Below are positions 23,223 through 36,726 of a stretch of 64,000 nt of DNA, piece by piece. Source of the DNA: Tachypleus tridentatus. Lineage: Eukaryota > Arthropoda > Merostomata > Xiphosura > Limulidae. The notes below the pieces were generated by a model that made no database searches, had not been told where the DNA came from, and saw only the letters and a program-made list of their open reading frames with translations. The first letter of the stretch is position 1. Each line of letters opens with the position of its first letter. Location of the stretch: NCBI RefSeq assembly GCF_004210375.1, contig NC_134832.1, positions 151,649,592-151,713,591 of the forward strand, given 5' to 3'. The position numbers and the translations under genes were made by a program.

Positions 23223-25018
23223 CGCTGAAATTCAGACCAAAACACTGTATATTTGACTATTTTTCAATCCATGTTTTAGAACGTGTAACATTACCATTTA
23301 TCCAATAATCAATGTTTAAAGAATTAGTCTGTCTTAACTACCAATAGAAACATTGTACAGTAATGATGATGTAGCCACAGAGTCGAAGAAACACAAAAGA
23401 CAAAACGTTATAATTTTATCTAATTTTTCAATTATTCTCAATCTCCATACATATGATACGATTATTTGTCAAGAAAACCTCGTGTCACGTTCTACAATTA
23501 CTGTTTGTTTTCTAAGAGAATTGTCTAAAAGACGTGTTTTGATTGTTAACAGTGACATATGACCTTTACTTATCTGGGTGTAATGATATTCAGCAACAAA
23601 CCCTCCATGTGACGGTTATTCGACTATCTATCTATATATCTCTATATAAATATAAGTGCGAATGTCTTTTTCTGTGAGTCTGTTCCTTATGCACTACTAT
23701 ATCTTTAAAGTTATAAACTCGGGGTACAGATACAACTTTATGTGGAAAGTAACAAGGACTTTGTGGCTGCAGCAAAGTGACCAGTATAGCAACCTTTGTC
23801 AAACAGAATGACCATTGGTCTCAAATTAAAAAAGGCCGAAACTTTTGTTAATGTGTGATCAAAAAATCAATCATTTAATTTATTCTGTATGTGAGAACCT
23901 CTTCTAATTATTCTATCCATGATCAATTATGTGTTAAAACGATTTAACAAATTCATGGAGTCTTCATTTGTTTCTTTGAACATTCACTGTTAGCTATCAT
24001 TCTTCTATTTCTTTTTTCTTCTTTTACACATACATGCCAACTCTCCATTAGCTGATAAAAGCTGATGCTTTCTCTCGAGCATGCGTGTACACTCTTTCAA
24101 GTAAATAGGCTTTGCTTGCATGTACTCGCAAGAATCGGCTATACAACGACTTTACGAAAGCGTTTGGTATTAGCAAATTTTCATTTACGTTGTGATGTAG
24201 CGAAGAGAGAATAAATCAGTTCTTGATAAAATGGAACAATAATAAAGTCTGAATAATAATATGGAAACGATACTTGACTACACAAGAGAAACCATGTTAC
24301 CGATCGAGAGGGAATTTTGTTTATGAAACTCAAAATGTTGTGTAGAGCACATGCAGGAAGCAGGAGCTATGTACCAGGTTTTCTTTTGATTTAAACAACT
24401 TTAACAAATATATATATATATAAATTGTTTTATTCATTTGAATGAAACTGTTATTTACGTAAAACTTATTACGATATGTTTTCGAGAAATCAAGACTAAT
24501 ATTTGATCAAAACAACCCAGGATGTTTAAAGTCATTTTCATCGGATCAACATAGGATAGTCTACTAGTCTTGTATGACAGTTTTGTAGAATTACTTCTTG
24601 ATTATGTTTATCTCTATTTTTTTACGTTTAAGGAATATTTATCTAAAACCTCTCACATATTGACTTTCTAACTACAGAGTAAATATGTCGTTGGTTACTA
24701 TATACCGATTTGATAGTTGTAGGTGTTGTGAACGGTCTAGGAAAATAAATGTACAGAGAGCATCATAAATTATATCTGTTAGACCTTAGGTTTCCATCTT
24801 CATAAATAAAAATTAATTCATAAAATTATTATTAACAATTATTAAACCTATATTATTAAAATTACTACTGTTAAAAGTTAGGTTTACAACATCAAAAATA
24901 ATAGTTTGTAGAACTATTAATATGAATTATTATACTCAAAGTCACAAGTATTCTTGGTGTTTGTTTGTTACAATTTTAATAAAGAAGACTTCATATAAAG
25001 TTAACAACAAAAACTGTT

Positions 25019-25277
25019 CTGGCATAAACAGGTGATTAAGGTGCTTAACTCGTACTCTGAGGGTCGGGGGGTTCGAATCCCCGTCGCACCAAACATGCTC
25101 ACCATTTAAGCTGTACGTGTGTTATGATATGACAGTCAATCCCACTATTCGTTGGTAAAAGAGTAGCTCAAGTCTTTGCGGTGGGTGGTGATGACTAGTT
25201 GCCTTCCCTTTAGTCTTACACTGCTAAATTAGGGACGGCTAGCTTTAGGTAAAATTCAAAATGAAAGCAACAAAAAC
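25019..25277 (+). mobile_element. SINE-1 (module A copy 2)
   Basis: Duplicate of 4519-4780; B box gggttcgaatcccc kept, followed by cgtcgcaccaaacatgctca. Confidence 0.8.
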
Positions 25278-26725
25278 TAAAAGGTTTTATAATATTTCAC
25301 GAACCTCCCAGGCATTCGATTTTGCATGTGATGTCCTTTTAAACATTTTACTGTTTGTCTATCATAACCTTGTGGAAACTTAGTTGTTTCAAAGGGAAAA
25401 GCTTCAGTGTAAGAAAAACAATTTTACTAGAAAATTATTCGTTCTGTTTACAGTGTCAACGTCTATCCTGTCTTCCTGGAAAATTAGTTTTAAAATTACG
25501 AGTTGCATTAGTTTTGAGCTAGATAGTAATGTTTAAACATTCTGATGTACCTACAGATACTGACGTATATTACAGAATAAACTACATCAAACACGTTATT
25601 TTCTGACTGCCCGTAAGACCCACACAAGAGTTCCATCGAAATGTCGTCCATTTGCTGTATTTATATCATGAATGTTTGTAGTTTTATTGTCAATTTTAAC
25701 GTAGTCTTTGTTTTCTTAGTAACTGTGTTTTTTTATAGACATTCCTGTATTATCTGTTGTTAAAACTGTATACCACATTGTTACGTCGGGCAGAAAATCT
25801 ACCTTTGTTACCTATACATACAGACGTTTCATTTGTGTAGATTAATGTTCTTACTTCTAAGAGTCAATCTAAATAAACCATGGATTCAATTAATGAATGT
25901 TGTTTATATGTAAACTATTTGTATACTACTTAACAAACTATATTTCACAAAACTTTTCAAATATCGTTGTCTTTAGTATGGGTTTGTGGCTACCAAGTAA
26001 TGCATGGTTTTACATATGTTTTACTCACCCTAACTTATGTTTTTATTCCATACTCCCCAGATCTTTACTTATTTTGGCAGTGTTTTGGAATTGTGAGCAG
26101 ACCACCCTATACTGCGAATTGAGGTTATTACTATGCGTTGTTTGTCCGACATATGCCACGAGTCTACAAAACGCAGTGATACGAATATCACAGTCATGAC
26201 GTCAACCACCATGTATGAGTTTCATTCTATTTGCGATTTTAAAAAATACCAAAAACGAAAAATAGACACGAAAAATAGTTATTTATCTCACCCACCTTGG
26301 ATTAGGTGAAGAGGTGTAAAAACGTGTGACATTTCCACTGAGAATCTGAGAAAATATGTTATTATAGGATAATAAAAAGAACTACTATAAAAACATATGG
26401 CCAGTTTATATAGAAAATTTACACTACAATAACACTGTTTATTACATGCTTTTATTCTGTGACAACATAGTGTACCTTGTTTATAAACTGTCATAACTTT
26501 ATATAACTTCTTAATAGCATACATTTAAAATATAATAACACAAAGATCTTTATTTATAATATACATTTAAACAATTAAATGAGTGTGTTTATAACGAAAT
26601 AAATATATGATACGTAAGCGTTGAAAGAGATAATTACCAGCTTATTGTTAGTACGTTCCAGTTATATGTTCCAAATGATAAAAACACAAAACAGTTATTA
26701 AGGTGTTTTAATTACAGCTGTCTAT

Positions 26726-26776
26726 TTGGGTTTTTTCAATTTCGCGTAAAGCTACACGAGAGCTATCTGCCCTAAC
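26726..26776 (-). mobile_element. SINE-1 3' fragment at the end of module A copy 2
   Basis: Duplicate of 6225-6275. Here it is followed by atctatatatcaacacgtca instead of module B. Confidence 0.7.
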
Positions 26777-27702
26777 CATCTATATATCAACACGTCACTC
26801 AACACATCAGTATTAAATTATTATTTACAATCGGTGTGGGTTTTTTCTATTTGTATATCAAAATTGGTTACCAATATTTTGTTGGTATTCACAATCAATA
26901 TGGGTATTTTCAGTTTCGCAGAAAAATATTTTACTTGTCCGTATGACTAGGCACTAAGTTTTTCCAATCTTGTAAATAACACAGTAAAAAATATACATCT
27001 ACCAGTGTTGTCTCTATATTCTTTTTTATATGACATTAAACGACACAAATACAATGCTTGTTCTTTGCACTATTCTATCAATCTGGCTACTTATAGAATT
27101 TTATTTGAAATGTTTAACATAGCTTTATAAACTTTTCTAATATATTTCAGGTTCCTAATGACTCTCTAAATCAATGTATGAAATATATATATATAATCAG
27201 TGTCTAGTTCAGTATCTTTCAAATATCTTTTTATACCATTAGCTATAAATGATGCAAATCTTTGTTCCTCAAGTTTGTTTCTGATTTAAAATCAAATCGT
27301 TTTATAAGTTTCAAGTTAATCGTATTTCCTCTTCTGTGGCTGTAGAAGAAAAAACGAACAAGTTTGAATAAATTCATAGAACTTTCTTTTTACTTCAACG
27401 ATTCAGTTCGACCTAGTGGCAAGACAACAATGACGTCCACCTTACGTTGGTTATGGATATTGTGCGATTGTTTTAAGAGTTTTCCCAAATCGTTTGGTAA
27501 ATACACGTGTCTCTGACGTAACCTTTATGATGTGCACTGCTCATTCACTGATAGAAAATAGTAGAACATTTTCAGACATTAATTCTTTAAGAATACGATT
27601 TGTATTTAAGGTTAGGGTGAGGTTAGCAAAATGAGAAAACCAAACTTATAACGTTATCTTGTAACTTAGTTCCTAATTTTCAAATGATATACTTTACGGA
27701 TT

Positions 27703-27820
27703 TTGTTCGTTTGTTTAGAATTGAGCACAAAGCTACACAATAGGCTAACTGTGCTCTGCCCACCACAGGTATTGAAGCCCGGTGTGAATCCGGAGACGTT
27801 CCGCTGTGCCACTAGGAGGG
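27703..27820 (-). mobile_element. SINE-3
   Basis: Reverse complement of cctagtggcacagcggaacg ... gatagcc/ttgtgtagctttgtgctc with a (caaa)n tail. Confidence 0.7.
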
Positions 27821-28137
27821 GTATACTTGAGGGAAGGTAGTTGGTAAACAGCATCTCAAAACAACTGTTGTACTATTCCAATTCAACAGTGACTTTTGCT
27901 TTTTATCTGTATGACACCCTGCGGTCCCAAAGATTTTATGGAAGAAACACAGAGAACATGTTTATAAACATTAAACTAAACATATTAGAAGATTTACTAA
28001 ATGAAATTACATTATACGAACAAAATTACTAAAACATCCTGAGAAATTTAATGGTCCTTTTGTTTCCGTATTTTGTTCTGCGGTTGGTATCATTGTTCAA
28101 TGATTGAACATGTATTCCCAAGACGGCTGCTATAGGT

Positions 28138-28205
28138 GTTAGTAATTTAATTAAAATAAAGTACAGAACAACATTTCGACCTTCTTAGTTCATCTTCAGG
28201 TTAAC
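28138..28205 (-). mobile_element. Penelope-like 3' end fragment
   Basis: Reverse complement of gttaacctgaagatgaacta / gaaggtcgaaatgttgttct / gtactttattttaat, the same end as at 59448. No coding part. Confidence 0.65.
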
Positions 28206-28841
28206 AAATGACTGAACAGTTGTGCCTGACTTCCTCAACCATTTTGATGTCAAACTGACTGGCACGTAACTCGTTTGGGATAACATTGTCAAATTATAGT
28301 ATTTTATTTGTGTTTCTACACGAAGTGGCGTCAGAAAGAGTGTGTTAGGGTAATATCATAGTTCGGTACCAGCGGACTTCTTACTATAAGCATTCTATGT
28401 TACTAAGGTTCTATAGATGGATGCTGTAACTAAACATGAATGTTTTACAATGCTCTCTACAGGCGGTTGGTGCTATTAGGTGGACTACGTGTGTTTTACA
28501 AAAGTGGATAGTCCAATAGACTGCATTCAGAATTAAACTTATAATTTTCATTTATATATTGCATGTGTTTTATACAGGAGGGTGGTATTTCTAAAGGCAG
28601 ATAGTGTTACTAATGTTTCATAAGCAGATTGTCTTACAACGCAAATTGTATGTAACTTATAAAACAGATGCTATTACTAAGGTTCTATATGTGTATTGTG
28701 TTATTTATGGCAAACTGATTTTTATCATGTCTTAAAATGGCATCAATGTCTATATTTAATTATGTGTCTTTTGACAGTTATTTAAGGTTTGAACTTACAT
28801 ATATTGGAAAAAGACCGAAAGCGTTTTTCTCTTGTTTCCAC

Positions 28842-28952
28842 ATGAGAGAGTGATAAATATTTGGATTTACAATGCTAAAATTAGGGGTTCGAATCCCAAT
28901 GATAAACACAATAAATAGCCACATGTGTAGTTTTCATAAAAAATACACACTC
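28842..28952 (+). mobile_element. SINE-2, degraded head
   Basis: ggatttacaatgctaaaatt, aggggttcgaatccc (B box), then an altered tail with aaaatacacactc. Confidence 0.6.
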
Positions 28953-30089
28953 TTAAATCGAACATAAAACTATTATTTTTGCTAGTTTAACCAAATAAAA
29001 GTGTTTCTCACAACATTTTGTAGTTTATTTGTATACTTAAGTGTATTAGGAGGTGCATTGTGTTTCTATAAGCGAATGGTCTTACTAAAGTTCTATATAT
29101 ATATCTATATATATGCATTGTATTACTAAGAGACAAATCCATTTTCAACATGGCATTATAGGGTATGTGTCCTAACTAAAACCAGTATTTTAACACTTCA
29201 ACTGTTCTAACATATTATACATAATTTGAATTATTACCCATCTATAAAACACGTCAATAATTCATTAGTTTCACATCAAAATATAATAATAATTCTTGCA
29301 CTTCCTCACGAATATAAATTATGTAACTATCATCTATTGATCCTGAAAAGGACGCTTATTATCATTTTTAGTTTTATAAATTACTAGAGTTTAAAGGATC
29401 TATGTAAGTAACATTCTTAACTTTTCTGTAATGCCTAAAGCTTATTTCTTACAGTTTATACATTGGCTTGGTCTCTTCCACCCTATTCCTAAAATGAGTC
29501 TCTGATCAATATTTAACACCATTAACCAGCTCAATAGACTTGGTTGTAGAAAATATAAGGGCTGATGTCAGGCTGTTCGCTAAAACAACTCTATGCAATT
29601 CATATTTTCAAAAAAAAAGGCAATACGATTGACAAAAAAATAATATATAAATAAAGGTTCCACAAGACAATTATAATATATTGTCGTTATTTATATATTT
29701 ACTTTTTACTCAATATTCAAAATAAACGATTAATCTATAGGTACTCATATATTTGTACACAAATTTAATGTTCAACAGAAAATTTCTAAGTCACGTACTG
29801 TCAGTCCATTAGAAAGCTCTGTATAATACATATTACCACTAATATATATATAAATACAGACGCTAAATAAGTCTGATATGATATTTAACATGTATAAATA
29901 TCAGATTATCTAATATATCATGGCCCGAGTTGAACATCATAATGAATTATCTGTCAATCTATCATAAAGTTCTGGTTGTAACAATGAAGTTTCTGTAAAC
30001 ATACAACAAATTTGTTGTGTTTTTATTTATAGTACATAGGAGTACGTCTTGAAATGCATTAAAGTAACAAATTCTAGGATTCTTCTATT

Positions 30090-32270
30090 TTGAAAGAAAT
30101 TATCAATAATTATTTAATATGTTTATTTAAGAAAGTAATATAACAAACACTCACTTCCTATTCCAAGTTTTATTCTTTACATTTTCTTGTTTTCTTTCAA
30201 AAACTAATATTTTAATTTTGTTTTCAATCCACCAACATGTCCTCGTAGTAATAATGTAGTTTCAACTACGGGATTGTCGCGAAAACATACAACGAAATAT
30301 CTCATGCGTTCATTAAAATACAGTGCATGAACTTAAGTATAGAAACGTACGTAAGTAACAAATACTGGTAGATGTTTAAATTTACAAAGTGGATACAAAA
30401 CAAATCACCGATGAAGTTACATAGTTATTTACGTAGGTCGTTCATACATTATGGGTGTTTGTTTTTCTAGTTATATCATCATATGTTGATCAGTGGTCGC
30501 TACGTCACGTATTAAGAAATAAAAAAAACATTATGTGAGTATATTTAAGAGCCGATAATAAACTTATTTTACTAATTCTGTAATTTTTAGTTTCTACAAA
30601 TTATTATTCACCGTTTGTGTTTAGTCTCTAGAGTAACAAAGTTTAGGCTGAAATGTCTATAAACAGTTGTCTGTGATGTCAAAGAACGGAAGTAATATTG
30701 ATAATTTTATCTGGTTATTATTGTTTCATTTATCCAGTTAGGTTTATTAATATTATATATATAAACATATTACTTTATTTCAATACAGCTACATAAAAGG
30801 ACTCGTCTGTTTATGATTTATGCAATGTTAGATGTGTTCAGTCTTATGGTGTACAATGAATGTATAACTTGATATGTCAGATCTTTACTAAATAAATATA
30901 TGATCAAATTTGTTACCATTCTCATTCTAGTAAATACCAAACAAATTATTGAAGATTTTTAAATATCTTATAAGAGAAGGGTCTCTGTGTCTAGTCTGAT
31001 AAACTAAAGGGAAGGCAACAAAACTCGCCGCCAACTCCAGGCACACTTTTCTGTGAGAAATGGAAATATGTGACCAACTCTATAAAAGAGCCCCTAACTG
31101 CAGACCATTTTGGTAAGTAACGGGTAGCGAGCCACGAATCATTCCATTTCAAGACCATAACCGTTTATCACTCAGTCACGTCCGTCTTGCGATATTAAAT
31201 ACATTGTTACAAAAGTTTTAAATCACTCGTAGCATTATGGGTATTTGTTCTATGTATATCATCATATGTTGACCACAGACGTTACACCAAGCATTAAAAA
31301 ATAAAAACATTTCATGGATATATTTGAGAGTAGCTACTAAACTTATTTTAGTAATTCTATAATTTTTAGTTAGTATGAATTATTATTTGTTGTTTGTGTT
31401 TAGTTTGTAAAACAACTAAGTTCAGGCTTATCATCAGTCTCTGGATTAGGGTTACGTAAGCCTAGACGACAGTAAAACAGAGAGAAGTATTCAGTTTTTC
31501 TAATGTATATACTTTTTTATACGAGGTTATGGATTTTACATTATGCTCTGTCCTGCAATCTATGAAATATATGCCTCAACACAGATGCCTCATATATATC
31601 ATGAAGTATGAATGACTCAACAAATGTCTCCATCTTAGGTAAAGGAAAGATTTCATTTAAGGTTCTTAAGTTGAGTTTTGGTTAGGTTCTAATCTATAAG
31701 TTTCAAAATCAATGACACAAAGTGAAAAATATAATTTTCTAAAACTGAATAATAATCGGTGCTTTTTAAACCTGAAAGTAAGACAACCTTTATATTACCA
31801 CCAATTAAACATTTATATTAACATAACTTTCTTTAGATTGTACTTATTATCCTGTAAATATAAGCACATTTTGTAAAACCTAAAATAATTCATATATTGA
31901 TATCATATTTATTGTAATAAAAACTGGACAAAAACGTTACGAACCCAACACCGCTCCCCACTGGAACTATGATTAGTTTGGAGACTTCTAACTTTCAAAA
32001 CATGGTTTCAGTTTTCAACATTCCAGTTGAGCAGAACAAACAAAGAATGTTACTCTTCAAAGCTATTTTGAAAACGGGTATTTCTCTATGATACAGATAT
32101 CAATCAAATCATTATTCTTCTGTTGCTGGTAAAATGTTGTATAAAAGATAAATGATAATTAAAACAATGATGGTCAAACAGAGTAACATTGGAAGAGATA
32201 ATGATTTAAAACTCCAAAATCGAGGGTTTCATTACCTCTAGTGGATAAAGATCAAACTGGTTAAGATATA
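30090..32270 (+). repeat. Module B distal part, diverged copy
   Basis: About 30640-32270 matches 37340-38982 closely; 30090-30640 matches 10800-11400 only loosely. It runs directly into the head of module B copy c, so the array was head-to-tail. Two similar sub-blocks near 30470 and 31250 (atcatatgttga...) suggest an internal duplication. No gene seen. Confidence 0.7.
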
Positions 32271-34653
32271 TACGTAAATAGATGACATATTATTCCTCTA
32301 GATACCACTTATAATGAATCTTATAAATATATTTTACTCAAACTAATATCACACATGGGGATAAATTGTTATAGGCAAACATCTATAACATAAATTAAAA
32401 TAAGTTATATCATTTGAACCTTAAAACAGTGAAATATCCATTACATAACTGTTTAGTGTTTGTTTTGTTGTATCTGAAAGGATGTCTCGTGGTCTACTAT
32501 CGCTGTACTCAGCACGAGTAAACATTAAACAATTGATCGGAGAGATCCAGATGTCAGTAGGTCACTGGCCTTTACTAAGTCGCCTATTTAGTTTATTATG
32601 CTCGTGTTGTTCAATAGATAATTTTATAAAATAGAAACTACAGAATTTTAAATACAGTTTATTTCAATAAGCACCCATAACTGTCAGTTCTTACACCTAG
32701 TGAATCAATTCGTATTTAAGGATACTTGTAGAATTGACGCTCTATGTACAGATGTTTATGCTATTAATTATTAAACGCAGTGTCCATACCTCATTTGGAA
32801 ACATTAAGAAAAATGAACACTTTCTCAAAAGAGATTTTTCTGTGAAGTACTACAGGAGAAACGTGTTTAGACAGTGCTGATATAAACTGTAATATTTTTA
32901 TGTATTCAAAGTTGTACCCTTTACTGAAAAAATAACAGTGGTTTATCAACTCCGTTATAAGAACTGTATTTATAATTTACATCAATAAAGATATAACTAA
33001 ACCCTCACGTACAGTTCTAGTGAAGTTATGTTATTCTTGTGAATAAAGTGCTTGTATTTAAAATTGTGTTCCTTGATAAAGGAATGGTTGTTGTACACAT
33101 GGTAAGTATTTTATAATTCTTGAGTCTTCGATATCCGAAGTATGGAATTATTTTATAAAATTATGTGATCAAATAAATAACGTCAAACTGTTTTATTATT
33201 TCAGTCACATACATAGTTACGTATATACAGAATACTCCCACTATTGTAAGTTGTACAAAACTAAATTTTATGACGTGGCTTTCATACGTTTAGGTTTCCT
33301 CCAATAAATTAATATTTACAGAGATATACTGACCGTTTATATTGAAGTTTGTTCCCATTAAATACTTGTTTTCTCAACCCTCGTATTTAATCTCGTGCTT
33401 ATGGTTATACAGTGTTACCCTGAACTACAATTTCTATCTCAAACAGCTTCTGGGAAGCAAAACAAGGTTATTGATAGACCAGTTACCTTTACAAACTGAC
33501 TACAATCCTCCTGGTATATGTGTATGTGAACATTACCATCCAAAATAATAAGTATTATCTTATTAACAGCACAAAACACTAGAAAGAACTTTATTTCGTT
33601 CTATCTTGTTTTTCTTTGATGTGTGTTTGTGTTTCGGGGATTGTGTTAAGTTTGTTATGTAATCATCGTCTTCACCTTACCAGTGAACACTATGGTCATA
33701 ATTCTCTTGTGGGTGTTATTGTGGATACCGATAGTGTTCTAAATATGAGACTATCTGAATTTATTAACTTTTACTTAGAGCACCATGCCATCCTTTCTTT
33801 TGTTCTTTTGTCAACCAACAGTGTTGCTATACGAATGTTTTCATCTGAGAGAAATGTAACATATAAACCACTATGGTTCTCCTATTGGCAGATGTTTATC
33901 ATGAACTTTGTTCTGTTACAAACTCACACACAAAGTTCCCGACTACCCTTTAAGGACAATGAACAACAGTATACTGTACTCAGACGGATGTGTTCATTAT
34001 GCCTTAAGCGTATGTTAAGCCTAGGTTAAAAATCATAAAACAGTTTTCATTTCAAAACATTTATTTACTAGTGTAAATTTACAAAAGAAATGCATAGTAC
34101 AGTAATTCGAATTCACAACTTGATTATCTTGTTTGATGCGACGAACATGTAAACGGCTCTTTTCGTTGGCCACTTTCCTTACATCCTGGAAAGTAAAGAG
34201 TCTGTCAGTACAAAGTTGTTCGATTGAGTTATAACAGAACAAGAAACGACAGTCAATTTTATTATCACATGTCACTTCATTTAAGTATCGTTTTACTTCT
34301 TAAATCTCTAGATTAACAATCACACTTATTAAACAATTCTAAGTTCCCCCTTGTCAGTATTTATCTACATTAATAATAACAGTGATTAACCTGAACTTAT
34401 GTTATATCAAACCTACAGATACAAATGTTACTTACAAACTATTCTAGTGGTGACGGTTTATTAAAATATAAATATCGTGAAATAAAAATAAAAAAAGGCT
34501 TTGGTATTTTAACACATTGCTTTCACAACGTCAGTTTTGTTATTTATATCAAATAAATTCGTACAATATTTCAATATCATACATCCTCCTGTTGTAAGAC
34601 AAAGTAGATATAACCCTTATAATTATTAATTAAATATTTAATGAACTAACCAT

Positions 34654-36641
34654 TTAGTGGTAATAACCACCGTAATGAGGGTAAACGGGATAAGCCCAAG
34701 GACAGTAGACACCGTGAATTCCGTGTCCATACCCACCGCCAGGATAACCTCCATACCCACCGCCAAGATAATTTCCATACCCACCGCCAAGATAACTTCC
34801 ATATCCACCGCCAAGAACACCTCTATAACCTAAAAGTCCTCCATAATACCCAGCCAAGCTTGTAGCAACAAGGGATAAGACAACACAGATGACAAGCTGA
34901 AAGAATATAATTCGTATTTAGAAACACAAGTGACTTTAACATTTGTTTGTTTGTGGTTAAGCACAAAGCAACATAAACAGTTACCTATTCTCTTCACACC
35001 ACGAGTATCAAAATCAATTTGCAAGAGTTTTAAGTCCACAAACGGTCCAATATGCCACTAGGGAATTGATTTAATGTTACTAATGTAGGCTGTAGTTTCA
35101 CAGATAAGATGTTGAATTGATGTTTAACGACTTATAAACTATTTAGTGCAACATTTTATTTACGTATCGTGTTTCCTTTCGTATGAAATGAGGCTAATAA
35201 TCTTCACACCAGGTTAGGATGGTGTTCAGTTTAAAGTGAATTACTTACTGTTGTTATTTTTAATATCAGATATTCATGAAAAACTTCCAAGGTTTTTATG
35301 ATACTAACCATTCCTAATATTGAACTGGAGAGAAAACAGCTAAAGTACTATATCTACTGCTGTTGGACTACTATCATCAAATATTAAAATTTGACTGTCA
35401 CACTCATTACACATCCACTAATTTAAAGTACTAAATGTGATTTTATACTAGCGAGACACACGCCTGGTTTCTCTCATTCGTAATCTCTCCCCGCTAACCA
35501 CTTCGTCACATTTGTTTTTTATGAAGTATTATTAACAAATGAACCGTAGGTTACATTCTTGTATCTACGTATTATACTCTCTATGAATATTTGATTTTCT
35601 TTTCACTCGTGCACTCCTAAACTTTAAAAATTCAAACAAATGACTGGAGTGTGGCTTGTGGTCATGAACATGACTAGAGTGTGGCTTGTGGTCATGAACA
35701 TGGGAAAAAAAGATTGAATGTTCTTTCAGGCAGTGCGTCAGAGTTGTCAGTACACTGGACTGTGGATCCTTGATACATGATTCACGACCTGTTACCAATA
35801 AAAATAATATATATATTTATAAACACTTTCTCAAATTAAGGTTGAGGATGTTTATAAAGATAGCCATGAAACCCGCCATTTTATTTCAACATTCCCACGC
35901 TAGTACAGCGGTATGTCTCCGGATTTACAACGCTAAAATCAGGGGTTCGATTCCCCTCGGTGGGCTGAGCAGATAGCCCTATGTGGCTTTGCTCCAAGAA
36001 AAACACACACACTCATTTCAACAGATCACGTGTTTACGGTGGCAGGTGTTAAACACTTCCCTCTAGTTTATCAAGTCCAATTAGGTAGTGCAGAAAGCTT
36101 TTAATATTAAGATAACTTCAACATAATAAATTTTAAACAATTTTTATGGTTCACATGGTAAAGAAAATATTAAATGTTATGACTTCCGTATTTTTAAACC
36201 AAATTGGTCCTTATTTGTGTTGGTTTTCCAAACCACAACGGTAAATTGAGGGGCTATAAAATGTGTTCAGAACAAAATATCATATTGTGTTACTTTGTTC
36301 TTACCAAAAAGATAAAAACACGATTTTTCTTCACTAACATTTTTAATTGAGTGAAATATTTAGATTTGACGTGGAATGCTGTTGTTGCTTAATTTTACTT
36401 TAGAGAATTGTTTTAATCCAATATTTATTTACAGATGAAAAGTCATATCAACACAAGTTATTTTGTGTAATCCGTATTAAGCCTAATTATACTTTCGTTT
36501 CAAAGAGAGTTAATTGAATGAATCTAAATCCTAAAATAAAATAATAGTCTGTTACACTTAGTTAATGAATTGAATAAGTACATATATTTTAGTATATCTA
36601 GATAACTACTGTTATTAACATATACTTACAGTGAACTTCAT
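34654..36641 (-). CDS. Gly/Tyr-rich small secreted protein, gene 3 (two exons)
   Basis: Exon 1 is 36641..36630 (M-K-F-T, donor GTAAGT). Exon 2 is 34896..34654. The intron is about 1733 nt, with the same two SINEs as gene 1. The product is 84 residues: signal peptide, YYGGLLGYRG, four octapeptide-type repeats, then IHGVYCPWAYPVY and GGYYH. It is one octapeptide (24 bp) shorter than gene 1 and has P where gene 1 has L or H before the last repeat. The exon 2 reading matches gene 4 residue for residue. AATAAA lies at 34462..34457. The gene sits in a tandem module B copy. Function as for gene 1, not proven. Confidence 0.85.
34943..35064 (-). mobile_element. SINE-3 in the intron of gene 3
   Basis: Orthologous to 8993-9114 within module B. 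Confidence 0.65.
35895..36012 (+). mobile_element. SINE-2 in the intron of gene 3
   Basis: Orthologous to 9917-10038. The B box reads ggttcgattcccc here, closer to the family form than in copy a. Confidence 0.75.
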
Positions 36642-36717
36642 CTTTTTAGCACTAACCAAACAAACTCTCTCGTTTTCTCAAACAACTCGATAATACCTGC
36701 TTGGGTACAACAAACCT

Positions 36718-36726
36718 CCTTTTATA
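36718..36726 (-). promoter_or_regulatory. TATA box of gene 3
   Basis: TATAAAAGG, 77-85 nt upstream of the ATG. The surrounding 5' flank is nearly the same as in gene 1. Confidence 0.8.

Larger units (their letters stand above)
20498..26776 (+). repeat. Segmental duplication module A, copy 2
   Basis: The full match to 1-6275 ends inside the same SINE tail (...ctatctgccctaac). Beyond it the two copies continue into unrelated sequence. No gene recognised. The left boundary cannot be set because copy 1 is cut by the window. Confidence 0.85.
26777..30089. other. Region between A copy 2 and the B array; no gene recognised
   Basis: AT-rich. Holds a SINE-3 (27703-27820), a Penelope-like end (28138-28205) and a SINE-2 (28842-28952). 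It also holds loosely repeated phrases such as gttactaaggttctat at 28412, 28674 and 29075, probably an old degenerate repeat. 29870-29950 resembles the reverse complement of 11103-11170. The frame at 27841-28032 matches nothing I know. Confidence 0.5.

Noticed and set aside
29983-29994. Exon 1-like ATGAAGTTTCTGTAAAC on the plus strand
   Set aside because: The donor is weak, spacing to a TATA box is wrong and no exon 2 follows; probably chance.
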